From positions 124,001 to 188,000 of the forward strand of contig JAUZTG010000047.1 of assembly GCA_030734395.1 (NCBI GenBank): 64,000 bases of DNA. Reading direction: 5' to 3'. A program made the translations under genes and the position numbers. Below the pieces are notes generated by a model. It saw nothing but the letters and a program-made list of their open reading frames with translations, was not told where the DNA came from and made no database searches. Shown here in pieces: positions 44,642 to 56,209 of the stretch (its first letter is position 1; each line of letters starts with the position of its first letter). Source of the stretch: Sarocladium kiliense (lineage: Eukaryota > Ascomycota > Sordariomycetes > Hypocreales > Sarocladiaceae).

Positions 44642-47600
44642 CTACTCCCCCTTACCCTCACCTTCAGCAATCTCCTCCTCCTCCTCATCACCATCCTCCT
44701 GCCCAGGCATCCATATCAACAAGCCCTCCTTGTCAATTCTCATCCCTTCCGTTGGAATGATTCTCAATACCTTCTGGAAGTATTTGTCCCTCACCACTAG
44801 TCCTGGCCGCACCCATCCTCCCTTCAACGGCACAAGTCTGTAAGTCACCCTCCTCCGAGCCATGGGAAGGAGATGCAGGGTCGTTTGCTTCGCGCCCGAG
44901 AATGCAAACTCATCGCTTGGCTCCATGCTCAGTCCGAAAGTCAGGAAGTGACTCGATGGGTTCTCAATCATCACCGACATCCATGTGACACCCGGAGCCC
45001 ATGCCTCTGTGCCTGGTTCCGCCCGCGCAACGGTTGCAAGAACACGCGGCTCCGTTCCAAGGACGAGATATTTGCCTACAGGCATCGTCGTGGTATTGAC
45101 GGTGCCGTCAGACTTTGTGTCACTCCGTCGCCAGTGAATCACGAAGGCCAGCTCCAGAGAAACAGGGGATCGATCGTCCAGGCTGATCTTCTGCGCGACC
45201 AGGTCGAAGGCTGCATCATGCATCGTCTTAGGTTTCATGGTGATGCCTTCTTCCGGCACTGTAGGGCCCTGCACGACGTGGCAACGTGCCCCTCCCACAC
45301 TGGACAGGACCTGAGCCTCCATGCCCATCACCTGGATGTCCTGTACCGCAAATGATGCGTAGTGGCACTTGAGGCACCATTTCTGTGCGAACCCTTTCGC
45401 GGACACCGTCCCGCTGTGTTCCTTGTCCGTTGCTTCCTGCACGCCATCTGGGTCGAAGAGACTTGGCCAAGGATCTGAGTGTAATCTCGGCACAAGATCG
45501 TAGTTGGCTTCAAACGCGTTGACAATGTTGAGCGTGACAGGCAAGACCTGCAAAATTGGCGTAGCAGGGTCGCTTTCGAGATGATAAGACGCCCGGATCT
45601 GGATCTCGTAGACTGTCGGTGCTTTTGCTGGATCGATCGCCAGCATCGCCTTGTAGGATTCCGAGCTCGCGATGCGCCCAATCGGCTGGTTCAAAAGTTT
45701 GTAGCCATCCTCGGTCGACTCAGCGGTCTTGTCGTCATCGCCCATTCGGACCTTGAATGGAGGCACGTCTTTACCGACAAGCTGCACATCAAGCTTAAGA
45801 CTCGCTGCTTCATCCTCGGCATTAAGCAGCTCTATTTGCAACTCGATTGTCTCGTTCGCATAGTATTGCTCCAGCATATCCACGAGCTTGACCTCCAACT
45901 TCGGTGGCCGTGGTTGAATGTGCAAGGTATGTGCTCCTGGACGAGAATGCTTCGGCTTGTCAGATCCGATGACTTTCCAGCCCCCAGCTTGGTTCGCCCC
46001 AGACAGATTCATTGTGTAGTCGAGGTCAAACGCATCACTGCGGTAGCCGAGCACCAGCGACGTGACCTCTGCATCACCCGATTCCCTAAGTGGAATTGTT
46101 AGCTCGAAGACACGCGTTTGCCCAGGCTTAAGCGTCAGAGCGCTCGAGCCTCGCAACAGCAATGGCAAGTCATCTTCTGACTCCTCTGGAAACTCCTCCT
46201 TCAAGGTAATGGGTAGGATGACCAGTTTCCCTTCTTTGCTATCCCCGCCTGCAGCATGCTCGAGGACTATGGGCTTAAGAGCTCCCTGTGACTCGACCCG
46301 AATTGAACTTAAGACCACTGGGGCAGCGTCGACAAAGGCTGATGAGGTCAATGACAGTTGCGCCGTGCAAGTTTGGCCAGCTTTGCTTTCCTTGTTACGG
46401 AAGACAAAGGATGCCGAAATAAATGACCCAACTGCACCTTCCTTCAGGCTTACCATCGGCTTCTCATCTACAGACAAGCCATCAAGCGATTTGCTTAGAT
46501 CGTAGGGCCATTGAGGTCGACGGGTGAACTCTGCAAGCATCTTCTCAGCAAACCTCTCATTTCTCAGACTTAGATCGGAATACTCACTCTTGTTCATCAG
46601 CTCCCAGTCCGCCGTGATGACCAGGTCTGCCCGCCCAGCCTCAGCAGCTGCCCTCCTCATAAGCCAACACAAGTCCTCCGCAACATCCGTCCAATGTTCG
46701 CCCCTGAAGGACAGATCTTCCCACAGAGGATGCAATGTAGTGATGGCCTCATCCCACGATCCTGTACTGACATACTCCGTTGCGCACTCAAGCGCAATCT
46801 CCGCGCAGAAGCGCTTCTGTTCGCGAGCCTCAAATTGCTGCCTTGCCAGCATCAAAGCGTCGATGATAAGCTTGGAGTGGCTCGCGCCGGTCCCATCCAG
46901 GGGGTACTCCTCGTGCGGTTCCGGGCACAGATAAGTGTCGTAAGAGAAGGTCTTCTTGTTGGCTACGGTCGAGTCTGGCTCGACACGGTCCTCATCAGGG
47001 ATGGCATGCGCGAACTTCCGCCGTGCGGTGAGATGCCGTGCTGCTAACCGGTGCCAATACCCCGTGTGGTGTAATAGCTCCCATGGTTGTAGTCTCTCGC
47101 CGAGTAATGATTTCTCTGGTTGGAGATAGAGTGTTGCGGACGGTGGGACCAAGCCCGGGATCTCCAGCGTCTCGATCAATGTGGCCATAATAGTCGCCCA
47201 CCTCGCCTCCCAGGCATGCCAACCATAGCAGTTCGTCCCCTTTCCGCGACGATCGACAAAGTCTGCTATCCGATCTCGATGGAGCTGCCATCTCCTCACT
47301 GCCATACTGGTGTGACCCATCCAAAAATGCAGCCGCAGGCAGCGTATCGAGATGACATCTGCCAGTAATCGTGCGTCATTCCACCTGGGACTCCAGCTCG
47401 GGATGATGTCGAGCACATCCTGCCCCAGAAGGATCTCATACGCCTGCTCGAATGATCGCATAGCCGAATCTGCCTCTTGCCTAAACTCTGCCAGCACGCC
47501 AGCTTTGAAGTCGTACCGGAAGTTCCAGTCGGGAAGGGTGAGGTTCCTTGATGTTCCTGAAGTCGGAGGCACAGTTGGTGGCGGTGCAATACCCCGTGCA

Positions 47601-48450
47601 CGTTTCTTCCTGGCATGCCGCCCAAGATCGCGATAGTACTCTATTGCGGTGTTGTAGAGGACGCCGAGGATGTTGTCGATGACGCTGGTCAAGTCGGAAG
47701 GAGAGTCCTGCGGTGGAATGTAGAAGATCGACTTAGGATCCAATGCCGCTCCCCTTCTAATAGCCTCTAGCCTCTCGTTCAATCCATCTGATATCGCCAT
47801 CGGTCCGTGTGAGCTGTCGCCCATCAGGATAATCGCCAACCTGGTCTTGTATCCCGATCGCGTCAGTGCCGTCTTGACAGTATTGAGATCGGTCTTCAGC
47901 TTGTTGTCCTGGAGTGTCATCGTATTCGGATCGCTCGTCAAGGTGTAGAAGGATAGAACGATGCTGGGAACGAGCTCCTGGTGTTTTTTGATCCAGTGCT
48001 CGTCAATGAGGCCATCGTGATACAGCGAGGAAACGGGGCTAAGCGGCGAAAAGGGTGAATGCGGAATAGGCTGTGTGTCTGGCTTCTCGTCCGTCTCGGG
48101 GATCGTCGCCTTTCGCGGGGGCAGGAGCAAGGACTATCTCGGTCAGCTTGCGAGCTTTGGCGGGTGATGGTGGGCGCTCTGCATACCCTGCCTATTGTCT
48201 TGATTCGAAACCGGTAGGACTCATCCTTGTTCAGTCCTTTCCACGTATGACTCTTCTTATCGACCTCCTCGAAGTAGGACTCGAGCACATCGGCCTCTCT
48301 GCTCTCGAGTGGTGGGAGCTCCGACTTGATCAGGATGGCCTTGTCCCGCAGCTCTTGCGCAAGCGGGAGCTCGTTGGTGGTCGCATTGAGACCGGACGCG
48401 ACAATGAAGGGCACATTGTGTTCGAGGCTCCCCTCAGGGTAGCCATTCAT
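44642..48450 (-). CDS. TRAPP-complex subunit TRAPPC11 (foie gras / Gryzun family)
   Basis: Two exons, 48450-48187 and 48133-44642, with a 53-bp intron (GTATGC to GATAG, phase 0), coding 1251 residues. TRAPPC11 is part of a TRAPP tethering complex that activates Rab GTPases in ER-Golgi and Golgi traffic and autophagy. The start MNGYPEGSLEHNVPFIVASG matches the family N-terminus, so 48450 is chosen although the frame is open to about 48774. The foie-gras domain covers roughly residues 290-580, with AGVLAEFRQEADSAMRSFEQ and GKGTNCYGWHAWEARWA. The C-terminal Gryzun domain ends at VRPGLVVRDKYF. The last about 20 residues are Glu/Gly-rich. Length is typical. Confidence 0.9.
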
Positions 48451-49163
48451 GCTGAAAAGACGAGGGAGTTTGCATGGGAGGCGTACAGAGCCCGGGGAAG
48501 CTAGAGTTGTCGCATTTGATTGCTTGTCGTCTGACTGCCCCTCGGCTGGCGATGATCCACTTGGCCGAGTGAGCTTGGGTGTTGCACCTGAGGGTGACAG
48601 CGCACAACCCGCAAAATCGGTACAACAACCCTGAATCGATTGTTGAGAGCTGCACTTTGATTCTGGGTAGATGATGATATCTGTATCTTCTCCGTTCACC
48701 TCATTCACCAGCTGTGATTCAAGGTTCGGCACGGTTTCCTGAGGGATCACGTGATACCTACATATGAGAGGCACCCTACAGTTGCAAGTTCACTGCCAGC
48801 CTGGCTTCATCTGTCTCTCGAGCCTGGCCGGTCCCCAGGTCTCTTTAAGATCCCTGTATCTATGAGCTATGATAAGTTCTCGATATATTTGGCAAGCTAT
48901 CTCCAGTCAGACTTGAGCTATTTGGGATTTTGCACGAGGTCGTCGGTAGCGACGGTCTGAGCTGCAATCCCGTGAACATCATCCGTTGAGCTCAAGGGAG
49001 CCTGAACCCCAGAGCGTGCAGAAAGTCTTTCTAAGCCAGGAGAATACTTCAACGATAACTCGAGTAGGGTTGAGAAAGGCTCCGTAAATTGAACCGAACC
49101 CAACCGCACCTTAGACTGTATGTGAAATTGGTTGAATGAAGGATCTGAACAAATACGTTTCCT
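48451..49163. other. Intergenic region
   Basis: This lies upstream of TRAPPC11 and downstream of the Zn2Cys6 regulator, both on the minus strand. The TRAPPC11 frame stays open through 48774 but the extra residues do not fit the family. No other gene is seen. Confidence 0.45.
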
Positions 49164-51785
49164 TCATACGAAGGTAGCCCATGGGTCCATAGACCCAATG
49201 GACGGTGGATACAACAATGCAGGACCTTCTCCTACGGAGAATTGCGAAACACTATCGAAGCCCTCATCTCCATACATAAGCGGGAACTGTAGCCAGTTGA
49301 AGAAATCTAGAGAGTATGAAAAAGTTAGCATCAGGGCAACAAATGCATGACCGGCCAGCTCGTACCTTTGTCGACCTGAGACACAGGAGTCGGGCTCAGA
49401 GCAAACCCATTTTCTCCCAATCGGTCCAGAATAATGCTCAAAGCGTCCGCGACTCTTCGAGCCTCGACAGAGGAATTTCTGGAGCTGTGCCAGATAGCTT
49501 GAGTCTCTCGCAACAGCGCCAGCATATTGCTCAGTTCATCTGGTTCGATCGAGTGTCTAAAGTAGCGGATGTGGAAGCAGAGCACGCTCGTGGCAAGTAG
49601 GTGTGTATGGTTGACGATGGCAGAGTCGTATAGGTAGATAGGCGCAACTCCGTGACAAGGTCGCAGCTCATCGACCGTGAGGTGTTGGATCTTGAGGCTT
49701 TCTATAGCAGACTCCACTACAATCATGCGTGAGGCAGCATACTCATCTTTGTTCTTGTCCTTGGACATGGCAACAAACCTCCAGTGCAGCAAGATGCGTC
49801 CTCTAAGGTACGCCAGTTTGACGTTGATTCGCTGTGAAAGGTAGCGTTAGCGCATAAAAGCAATCTATCAATCCTTATACATGTCGTTGGTATGCTTGTA
49901 GACTCATAGAACCCTTGTGAACACTTGCCTGAAAGATGGTGATCCTTGAATCTAGAATAGATTCGGACAACGGCTTATATTGCAAGGGGCCCGGAAGTCT
50001 CTTCATTGCACTTAGAAGCCTTCCATCAATTGCCATGGCATCGACAAGAGAATATGGACGGAGACTAGAAAGCGCATCGGACACCTCACTGAGCGCCTTA
50101 GCTAGCCAATACTTCCCAATGATGACGGAGGACTGCGTGAAGTCGCCATGTGGCCGCGGCGGAGGCAGCGATTGTGCTGTCGAGTCGTAGTCTTGATCCG
50201 AAATGTTTGAAGGTGGCAAGGTGTCGCATATCGAAGATTTGATGTTTGTCGGTAGACCGAGTTGTGTAGCCAGCACGACATCGAATATGCAGCAGTGTGC
50301 CCATATCCGACGGCGCATCTCCCCTTCATAAGGGGACAGCGACTTGAAATGACGCGGATCTCGATGATATCCCATCCGTATCGCTTCTCAACTGTCAAAA
50401 CTTGGAATATATGTGTGGGATGATACCTCCTTACCTATCTGGACGATTGTCCCCAGAAGGAGCCAGAGCTCAGTATTCGAGTCTGGCCGAAGGTAATTCT
50501 CTATAATTAAGTAATGCAATAGCGTTTCCATTATGAACGGCCCACCGTTGACGTACTCGGCGCGTACCAAACACTGGACCGTTCTCTCCCGAAACTCCAA
50601 GAGCAAACCTTGACCACAGGCATTGGATATCTTATCGGCGACGCTATTGTGAAGACAGGGGCTCTTGAACTGTACTGCTACGCAAAGAGCACTGTATAAA
50701 AGACCCAGCCAGGATAGTGAGGCGAGTTGGGGCGCTTCCCAGAACTTGTGGTACTTCTTCAGTTAGTAACCAAGTTAAGATTCACAGATTGAGGCACGCA
50801 CATTCTTTATGAATTCCCCAGCGTGTAGGAAAGCTTGAACAGAGGTCATCAGCGACTCATGCCTCAGCAACCGAGCGAATGAGAGCAAACTTATTCTTAC
50901 AGCAGTGACCAAGTACCTGAAAATAGGTCGATATCAGGCCATCGCAAGTCTTCCTAGAAGGCAATGCCGCAAACAGTTCCTTCTCAGAAGCTTGTTTGCC
51001 ACAGTTGAAGAGCAGTACGGTCTGGGAGATAGGCAGCTGACCATCTCGCAGCTGTGCGTCGTCCTGCTCGACATCCTGGCCAGCCGAGCTTGTCGCGCGG
51101 TTCAACACCGAAGTCCAATGATATTCTTCTTTGTAGTCGCTCCCAAGTTTGTTGATTCTGAGATCTCCAGACGCCGGAGGGGGTCTTTGATTGGCAGGAT
51201 CTACCGAGTCTTGTCGTTTGCCAGGGTTCTCGCCCTTGGGTTGTAATACTGCCAGGCGATTTCTCAGTGGTAAATCTTCTCCCTTCCGCTTTTGAGGGCT
51301 CATTGCAATTGAGCCGTCACTATAGCTGCATTGATTGCCAACATCTAGCTTCTGTGACATTGTTAACAGATGCCAAGCGCTGTCCGGTGGCCCAGGTCGA
51401 ACGGCTTACAAGGCAAGTAGAGCATGGATGTTGCCGATCGCATTTCTTCCTGTCAACAAGGTTTCAGCCTCAACGATCTCATAGAACGAACAGGATAGTC
51501 GAGGAGACTTGCGCACTTTCGGCGGCGACATAGATGACACGAGAGCTGCGGCTTGTCACGCCGGCGCCCGGGATGAGGAACCAGCGGCCGCGGCGATAAA
51601 TGAGGACCCGTGTGGTTGGTATTGCCCATTGAAGGACATGAACTGCTAATCTCCGCCTCGTTCGTCATCGCCGCGACCAGATGGTATGAGATTGAGATGG
51701 ATTCGCAGGAGACCAATCCATCTGTTTCAGAGAATTCAAATTCGACAAAGCGAGATGGAGGACCACGAGCTGTGTTATTCGGCAT
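49164..51785 (-). CDS. Zn2Cys6 fungal-specific transcription factor
   Basis: Eight exons rebuilt: 51785-51517, 51449-51410, 51351-50901, 50833-50802, 50753-50435, 50383-49929, 49831-49366, 49306-49164, coding 724 residues; every phase closes. The zinc cluster (Cys at about residue 83 onward) is made by three exons: SCHLCRRRK, KKCDRQHPCSTCL and KLDVGNQCSYS. The fungal-specific TF domain is recognised by FLHAGEFIKNYHKFWEAP, LSWLGLLYSAL and AIRMGYHRDP, then YEGEMRRRIWAHC. The intron at 49928-49832 has a GC-AG donor (CAG|GCAAGT). A second ATG at 51668 could be the true start. The gene is divergent from a DHA1 pump across 298 bp containing an inverted repeat with CGG/CCG ends, so it probably controls that pump and perhaps itself. 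Confidence 0.85.
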
Positions 51786-51910
51786 CTCGTCCGACGGCAG
51801 CGACCCACTGCTTACATCCGCCTCCTTCAGCCAATGGGGATTGCAGTGATCCTCCGACCATCCGCCACTAAACTGAGTGAGGAGGGATGCGAGCGGCTTG
51901 AAGTGGAGTG

Positions 51911-51944
51911 ATGAATCGGACTAAAGAGCTTAAACCCGATTCAT
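51911..51944. promoter_or_regulatory. Inverted repeat CGG-N16-CCG, candidate operator
   Basis: ATGAATCGG (51911-51919) and CCGATTCAT (51936-51944) are a perfect 9-bp inverted repeat with a 16-bp spacer. It sits near the centre of the 298-bp gap between the divergent Zn2Cys6 regulator and DHA1 pump. Zn2Cys6 dimers bind paired CGG triplets, so this is a likely binding site for the adjacent regulator. Binding is inferred. Confidence 0.55.
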
Positions 51945-52083
51945 GGCCTCGTTGTAATTCAGGCTACGAGGATTCTCCTTAAAAGACAGCTTCTCGAGCT
52001 GTTTGCCGGAAGAATCCCTTGAAGCATGAAAAGCGAGAGTCCTCTTCACTGAACAACGGATCAAGGCGGAAGAAGTCTGCGTC

Positions 52084-53770
52084 ATGTCGAACTCGAACCC
52101 CACGCAAACACGAGGCTCTACATCGGCCGATATTGAGAGTGGCCATCGACCTCATGAAGAGAAGGATGATAGCCCACAAAGCTCAGATGATGAGATTGTG
52201 GACTGGGACTCACCAACAGACCCTCAAAATCCGCGGAACTGGCCAGGATGGAAGAAGAACATGCATATCTTCCTTCTAGGCATTCTGACGCTGAATGCGT
52301 AAGTTGCCGAGCGTGTGGCTATAAGTCTACACTTTCCAGTCCGAGAGTTGACTCGCTGATAGTCAGTAGGAACCTAGCAGCAACCATGTTTGCGCCTGGT
52401 GCTGCTCAATTCGCTGCGGACCTTCACATTGATAACGAGACAATTGTCACCTTCGCCGTCAGTATCTACTTGATTGGCCTCGCCCTTGGCCCCATCCTGA
52501 CCGCGCCGCTCTCCGAGATGCACGGCCGTCTGATCATGTATCACATCTGCAATGTCGTCTATGCCGCGTTCACACTCGGCTGTGCTCTCAGTACGAACGC
52601 ACCCATGTTTTACATCTTTCGGCTACTCTCTGGCTGTGCGTCTTCGGCCCCCGTGGCCATTGGTGGCGGCACGATCGCAGACCTGATGCCTCCGGAGAAA
52701 CGAGGAGGAGCCATGGGACTTTTCATGCTCGGAGCACTACTGGGACCGGTAAGAACCTGATCAACCCCTTCTCAGGATTTACCTTTACTCATTTAGCCAA
52801 GGTCCTAGGTCCAGTAGTAGGGGGCTTCATGGTGGCTGATCTCGGGTGGAGGTGGACATTCTGGCTGATCTTGATCATCGTAAGCTCCGCCTCTTCTCCT
52901 TATGAATTTTCTGTCACATAGCTTTTGGACACTAATAATCAGGACCCTTAGGGCGGAGTGACTACACTGTTCACGTTCGCATTCATGCGAGAAACCTACG
53001 CACCGATTCTACTGAGTCGCAAAGCCGCGAAGCTTCGTAAAGAGACCGGCAACGATCGTCTTCACACCAAAATTGTTCTTTCATCATCGTATACGATCAT
53101 CTTCACAGCAGTAGCCCGCCCACTGAAACTCCTCTTCCTCACGCCGATAGTCACGTCTCTGTCGCTATATGTGGCCTATGCCTTTGGGCTGATCTTCATC
53201 CTCTTCACCACCTTCCCTTCGGTATTCGAGGGACAATACGGGTTCAGTACTGCAGTCTCCGGACTCTCTTATCTGGGACTTGGAATCGGCTTTCTGGTGG
53301 GCTTAGCAGCCTTCACCACCATCAACAAGTGGCAGAGGAAATACTGGGATGCCAAAGGCGCATGGACTCCTGAGAGACACCTAATACCCATGATTATCTT
53401 CTCACCATTTACGGCAATTGGATTCTTCTGGTATGGCTGGAGCAGCGCCGAGCGAACCCACTGGATTGTTCCCATCATCGGCACCTCGTTCATAGCCATC
53501 GGAACCCTCTTCACCATGCTTCCCACGCAGTTATATCTTGTGGATGCATTCGGTGCAGGTGCTGCAGCCTCAGCCCTCGCGGCAAATCTGATCCTCCGCG
53601 TTCTCTGCGGTGCCTTCATCACCTTGGCCGGTCCACCATTGTATGATCGCCTGGGATTGGGCTGGGGGAACAGCTTGTTAGGCTTCCTTTGTCTGGCGTT
53701 CATCCCAGCTCCGGCCCTCATTTACAGAAACGGCGAGTGGCTGCGCACGCGTTTTCCCGCCAAGCTGTAG
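52084..53770 (+). CDS. DHA1-family (12-TM) MFS multidrug transporter
   Basis: Four exons: 52084-52298, 52370-52748, 52802-52879, 52952-53770, coding 496 residues. The protein has a hydrophilic N-terminus, then NPRNWPGWKKNMHIFLLGIL, the usual entry of fungal DHA1 pumps into TM1. Further marks are NLAATMFAPGAAQF, LGPILTAPLSEMHGR (motif A region), and LLGPVLGPVVGGF (motif C) plus GWRWTFW, formed across the exon 2/3 junction. Twelve helices are visible, split by a central loop (LSRKAAKLRKETG). Such pumps export drugs, polyamines or toxic metabolites at the plasma membrane. A nine-codon upstream frame (52026-52052) precedes the ATG. The gene is divergent from the Zn2Cys6 regulator at 49164-51785, so it is probably its target. 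Confidence 0.92.
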
Positions 53771-54815
53771 TCTTGTCATTCACTACGTAATGCTCGACTC
53801 AACCTCGGCCTACTGCTCAGCGGGCTAGCCACGACGTGAGTAGTTAATCGACGATAAGTGTGTAATCGATAGTACGACTATATTGCGACGGAATGTGGAT
53901 GGGGCTCAAAGGGGCCGAGACTCAATATGTCGAGAAATAGGTTGCCTTGGTACTAGACCATCTGTCCATATTGAGATAGAAGCTCCATGGTCGCTCAATT
54001 GGATGCCATTACACATTCATGTCTTCGTATGAGAATGGCTCCTTGCCGAAAGCCCCGTCACACTCGACTATCCTTCCCGAGTGGCCTTCGTTTCTGAAAT
54101 CACCTTGGAGAGCGTTTTCGAAGACATGGAGACCTACAATAGCTACTATCAACATGCCGGAACCTTCGCCAATTCGTTGTATGGGAATACCTTCAGGTTG
54201 AGCTTATTCCCACCCATTAGACTTTCGCTTAGCGCTCGACAGTCAGCCAACACGATTTCCCAATGAAGGGTTCAAACCTCGATCAGTCCGACAGGCCAGT
54301 TTAAGTTCAAGCGTTTTGCTACTAGACATTCATGGCATCCAGGCGGCGGGTCACCACCGGCTAATCGGCCTCGAGGCTCTCCGCTTTGCACGGCGCCGTA
54401 TTGCCGGAGCCTCGTGCCTATCAACAAAGTCCCAGGCTCACCTTATATAAGGCCCTCAAGTCCATCAGGGTCCTCATTCAGATCGTGTTAGTCCTGCCAC
54501 AATTGCGGCGCCACAGCCTTTTGCCCATGTTTCTCGGAGCTGCAACACGGCTCAGTCGGCACTGCGATGATTATACGCGTTGCCTACCTAAATGAACAGA
54601 GACCGAAAGGGTTTTCGTCAGCAATGTATAAAGCTGCGCTGAGGCACAACGGCGTCGGTTTGGGAGTGCTATGTGAGGTCTTGGTATCACCGAGTCATAT
54701 AGTCGGCTAAAATTCCTCGGATTTAGAATTCGTCTCAGCTGCATAGAATACCGCTTCGTATCTGCCGGACTTATAAGTCAAGTGCTCACCAACCTTAAAG
54801 AAGGGAATCGAAGCA
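53771..54815. other. 1-kb intergenic region upstream of the ZIP transporter
   Basis: No gene is supported. A perfect 12-bp palindrome CCTTATATAAGG lies at 54441-54452. ACCTTAAAG at 54792-54800 matches most of a zinc-responsive element, 15 bp before the ATG. Confidence 0.4.
54441..54452. promoter_or_regulatory. 12-bp palindrome with TATA core
   Basis: CCTTATATAAGG is a perfect palindrome about 365 bp upstream of the ZIP gene ATG. It could be a TATA box for a long leader or a MADS-type (CArG-like) site, though it has eight rather than six A/T bases between CC and GG. Role is unknown. Confidence 0.25.
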
Positions 54816-55958
54816 ATGGCGACCTCCGACTTCAACCCCGAGAGCGTCAATCTGACGGATGCCAGCGGCGATCTCCAGGCTCAGATTATTTGTTACCTCA
54901 ACCAGGCAGGCAATCAGTACTCGGGCGACTTGGGCATTCGAATCGGTTCCATCTTCGTCATCGGCGTCGTTTCCACCTTTGTCACCTTCTTCCCTGTCGT
55001 TGCGGCTCGCATCCCCCGCCTGCGCATCCCTCTCTATGTCTACCTCTTCGCCCGCTACTTCGGCTCCGGTGTCATTATCGCGACAGCTTTTGTGCATCTC
55101 CTGGACCCAGCATACAGCGAGATTGGACCAGCCTCTTGTGTCGGTCTAACCGGCGGGTGGGCACAGTACTCATGGCCACCAGCCATTGCCATGTCTGCGG
55201 CGATGCTGACATTCTTGTTGGACTTTGCTGCCGAGCACTACGTTCATACGCGCTATCGCATGCCGCACAACGAGGGCAGAGTCGAGGATACCATCACAAC
55301 CGCGGGAGGAAGCCACGTCTCGCACCAGGCACTGCACTCTGGTGATGTCGACCGCGAAGCGGGGAATGGAAATGTCGACAGCGATGAAAAGAAGAAGAAA
55401 AGCAGCTACGAAGATACGTCTGAGCTGAAGGATCTTTCAGGCGACTCAGAGGCAATTGAACTCGCCTTCAAGACCCAAATCGCTGCGTTTCTCATCCTCG
55501 AGTTTGGCGTCCTATTCCACAGCATCTTCATCGGCCTGAACCTGGGTGTTGCTGGTCGCGACGACTTCGATACTCTGTTCCCAGTCCTCGTCTTCCACCA
55601 ATCCTTCGAAGGTCTCGGTATTGGCGCCCGGCTCAGCGCAATCCCTTTCCCGAACCGGCTTCATTGGATGCCATGGGTGCTATGCATTGCCTACGGCCTG
55701 ACCACACCCATCGCGATTGCTATCGGTCTGGGTCTCCGGACCACATACGACAACTCGTCATTTACAGCCAACGTCGTCAACGGCTTATTTGACTCAATCT
55801 CAGCAGGTATTCTGATCTACACCGGCTTCGTGGAAATGCTTGCGCGCGACTTCCTGTTCAATCCCGAGCGAACGAACAAGAAGAGTCGTCTTGTCTTTAT
55901 GCTTGTTTGTCTCTTCCTAGGCTCCGCTATCATGGCGCTGCTGGGCAAATGGGCCTGA
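54816..55958 (+). CDS. ZIP-family zinc/iron transporter (Zrt1/Zrt2-like)
   Basis: Single exon, 380 residues. ZIP proteins bring Zn2+ (sometimes Fe2+ or Mn2+) into the cytosol. Eight membrane segments are visible. The metal-path helices carry HSIFIGLNLG (TM4) and HQSFEGLGIG (TM5), the family signature His/Glu residues. The loop between TM3 and TM4 is long and hydrophilic, with His residues (GGSHVSHQALHSG) and a Lys run, the usual variable metal-binding loop. TM2 contains FGSGVIIATAFVHLLDPAY. A zinc-responsive-element-like site is just upstream of the start. Plasma-membrane location is the best guess by similarity to Zrt1/Zrt2. Confidence 0.94.
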   Translation: MATSDFNPESVNLTDASGDLQAQIICYLNQAGNQYSGDLGIRIGSIFVIGVVSTFVTFFPVVAARIPRLRIPLYVYLFARYFGSGVIIATAFVHLLDPAYSEIGPASCVGLTGGWAQYSWPPAIAMSAAMLTFLLDFAAEHYVHTRYRMPHNEGRVEDTITTAGGSHVSHQALHSGDVDREAGNGNVDSDEKKKKSSYEDTSELKDLSGDSEAIELAFKTQIAAFLILEFGVLFHSIFIGLNLGVAGRDDFDTLFPVLVFHQSFEGLGIGARLSAIPFPNRLHWMPWVLCIAYGLTTPIAIAIGLGLRTTYDNSSFTANVVNGLFDSISAGILIYTGFVEMLARDFLFNPERTNKKSRLVFMLVCLFLGSAIMALLGKWA

Positions 55959-56209
55959 GGGGGCTTATGACTTTGAGATCTTTGGCAGACGGTGCTTGGG
56001 GCCGCTACTTATACACTGCGACGACCATGCTAAGGGCGGGAAGAAGGGGACTTGCATGTAAAAGTAGAGTCACACATATTCTGGACGGCCGCCTCTATGT
56101 GTTCTACCAAGAGTCAAAGCCTGACCTACGTGTTTCTTCGATACAAATTGTGAAACATATGTATTAGTATTTATGGGGATAGATAGATTTACTCATTTCC
56201 CTCCACTTC

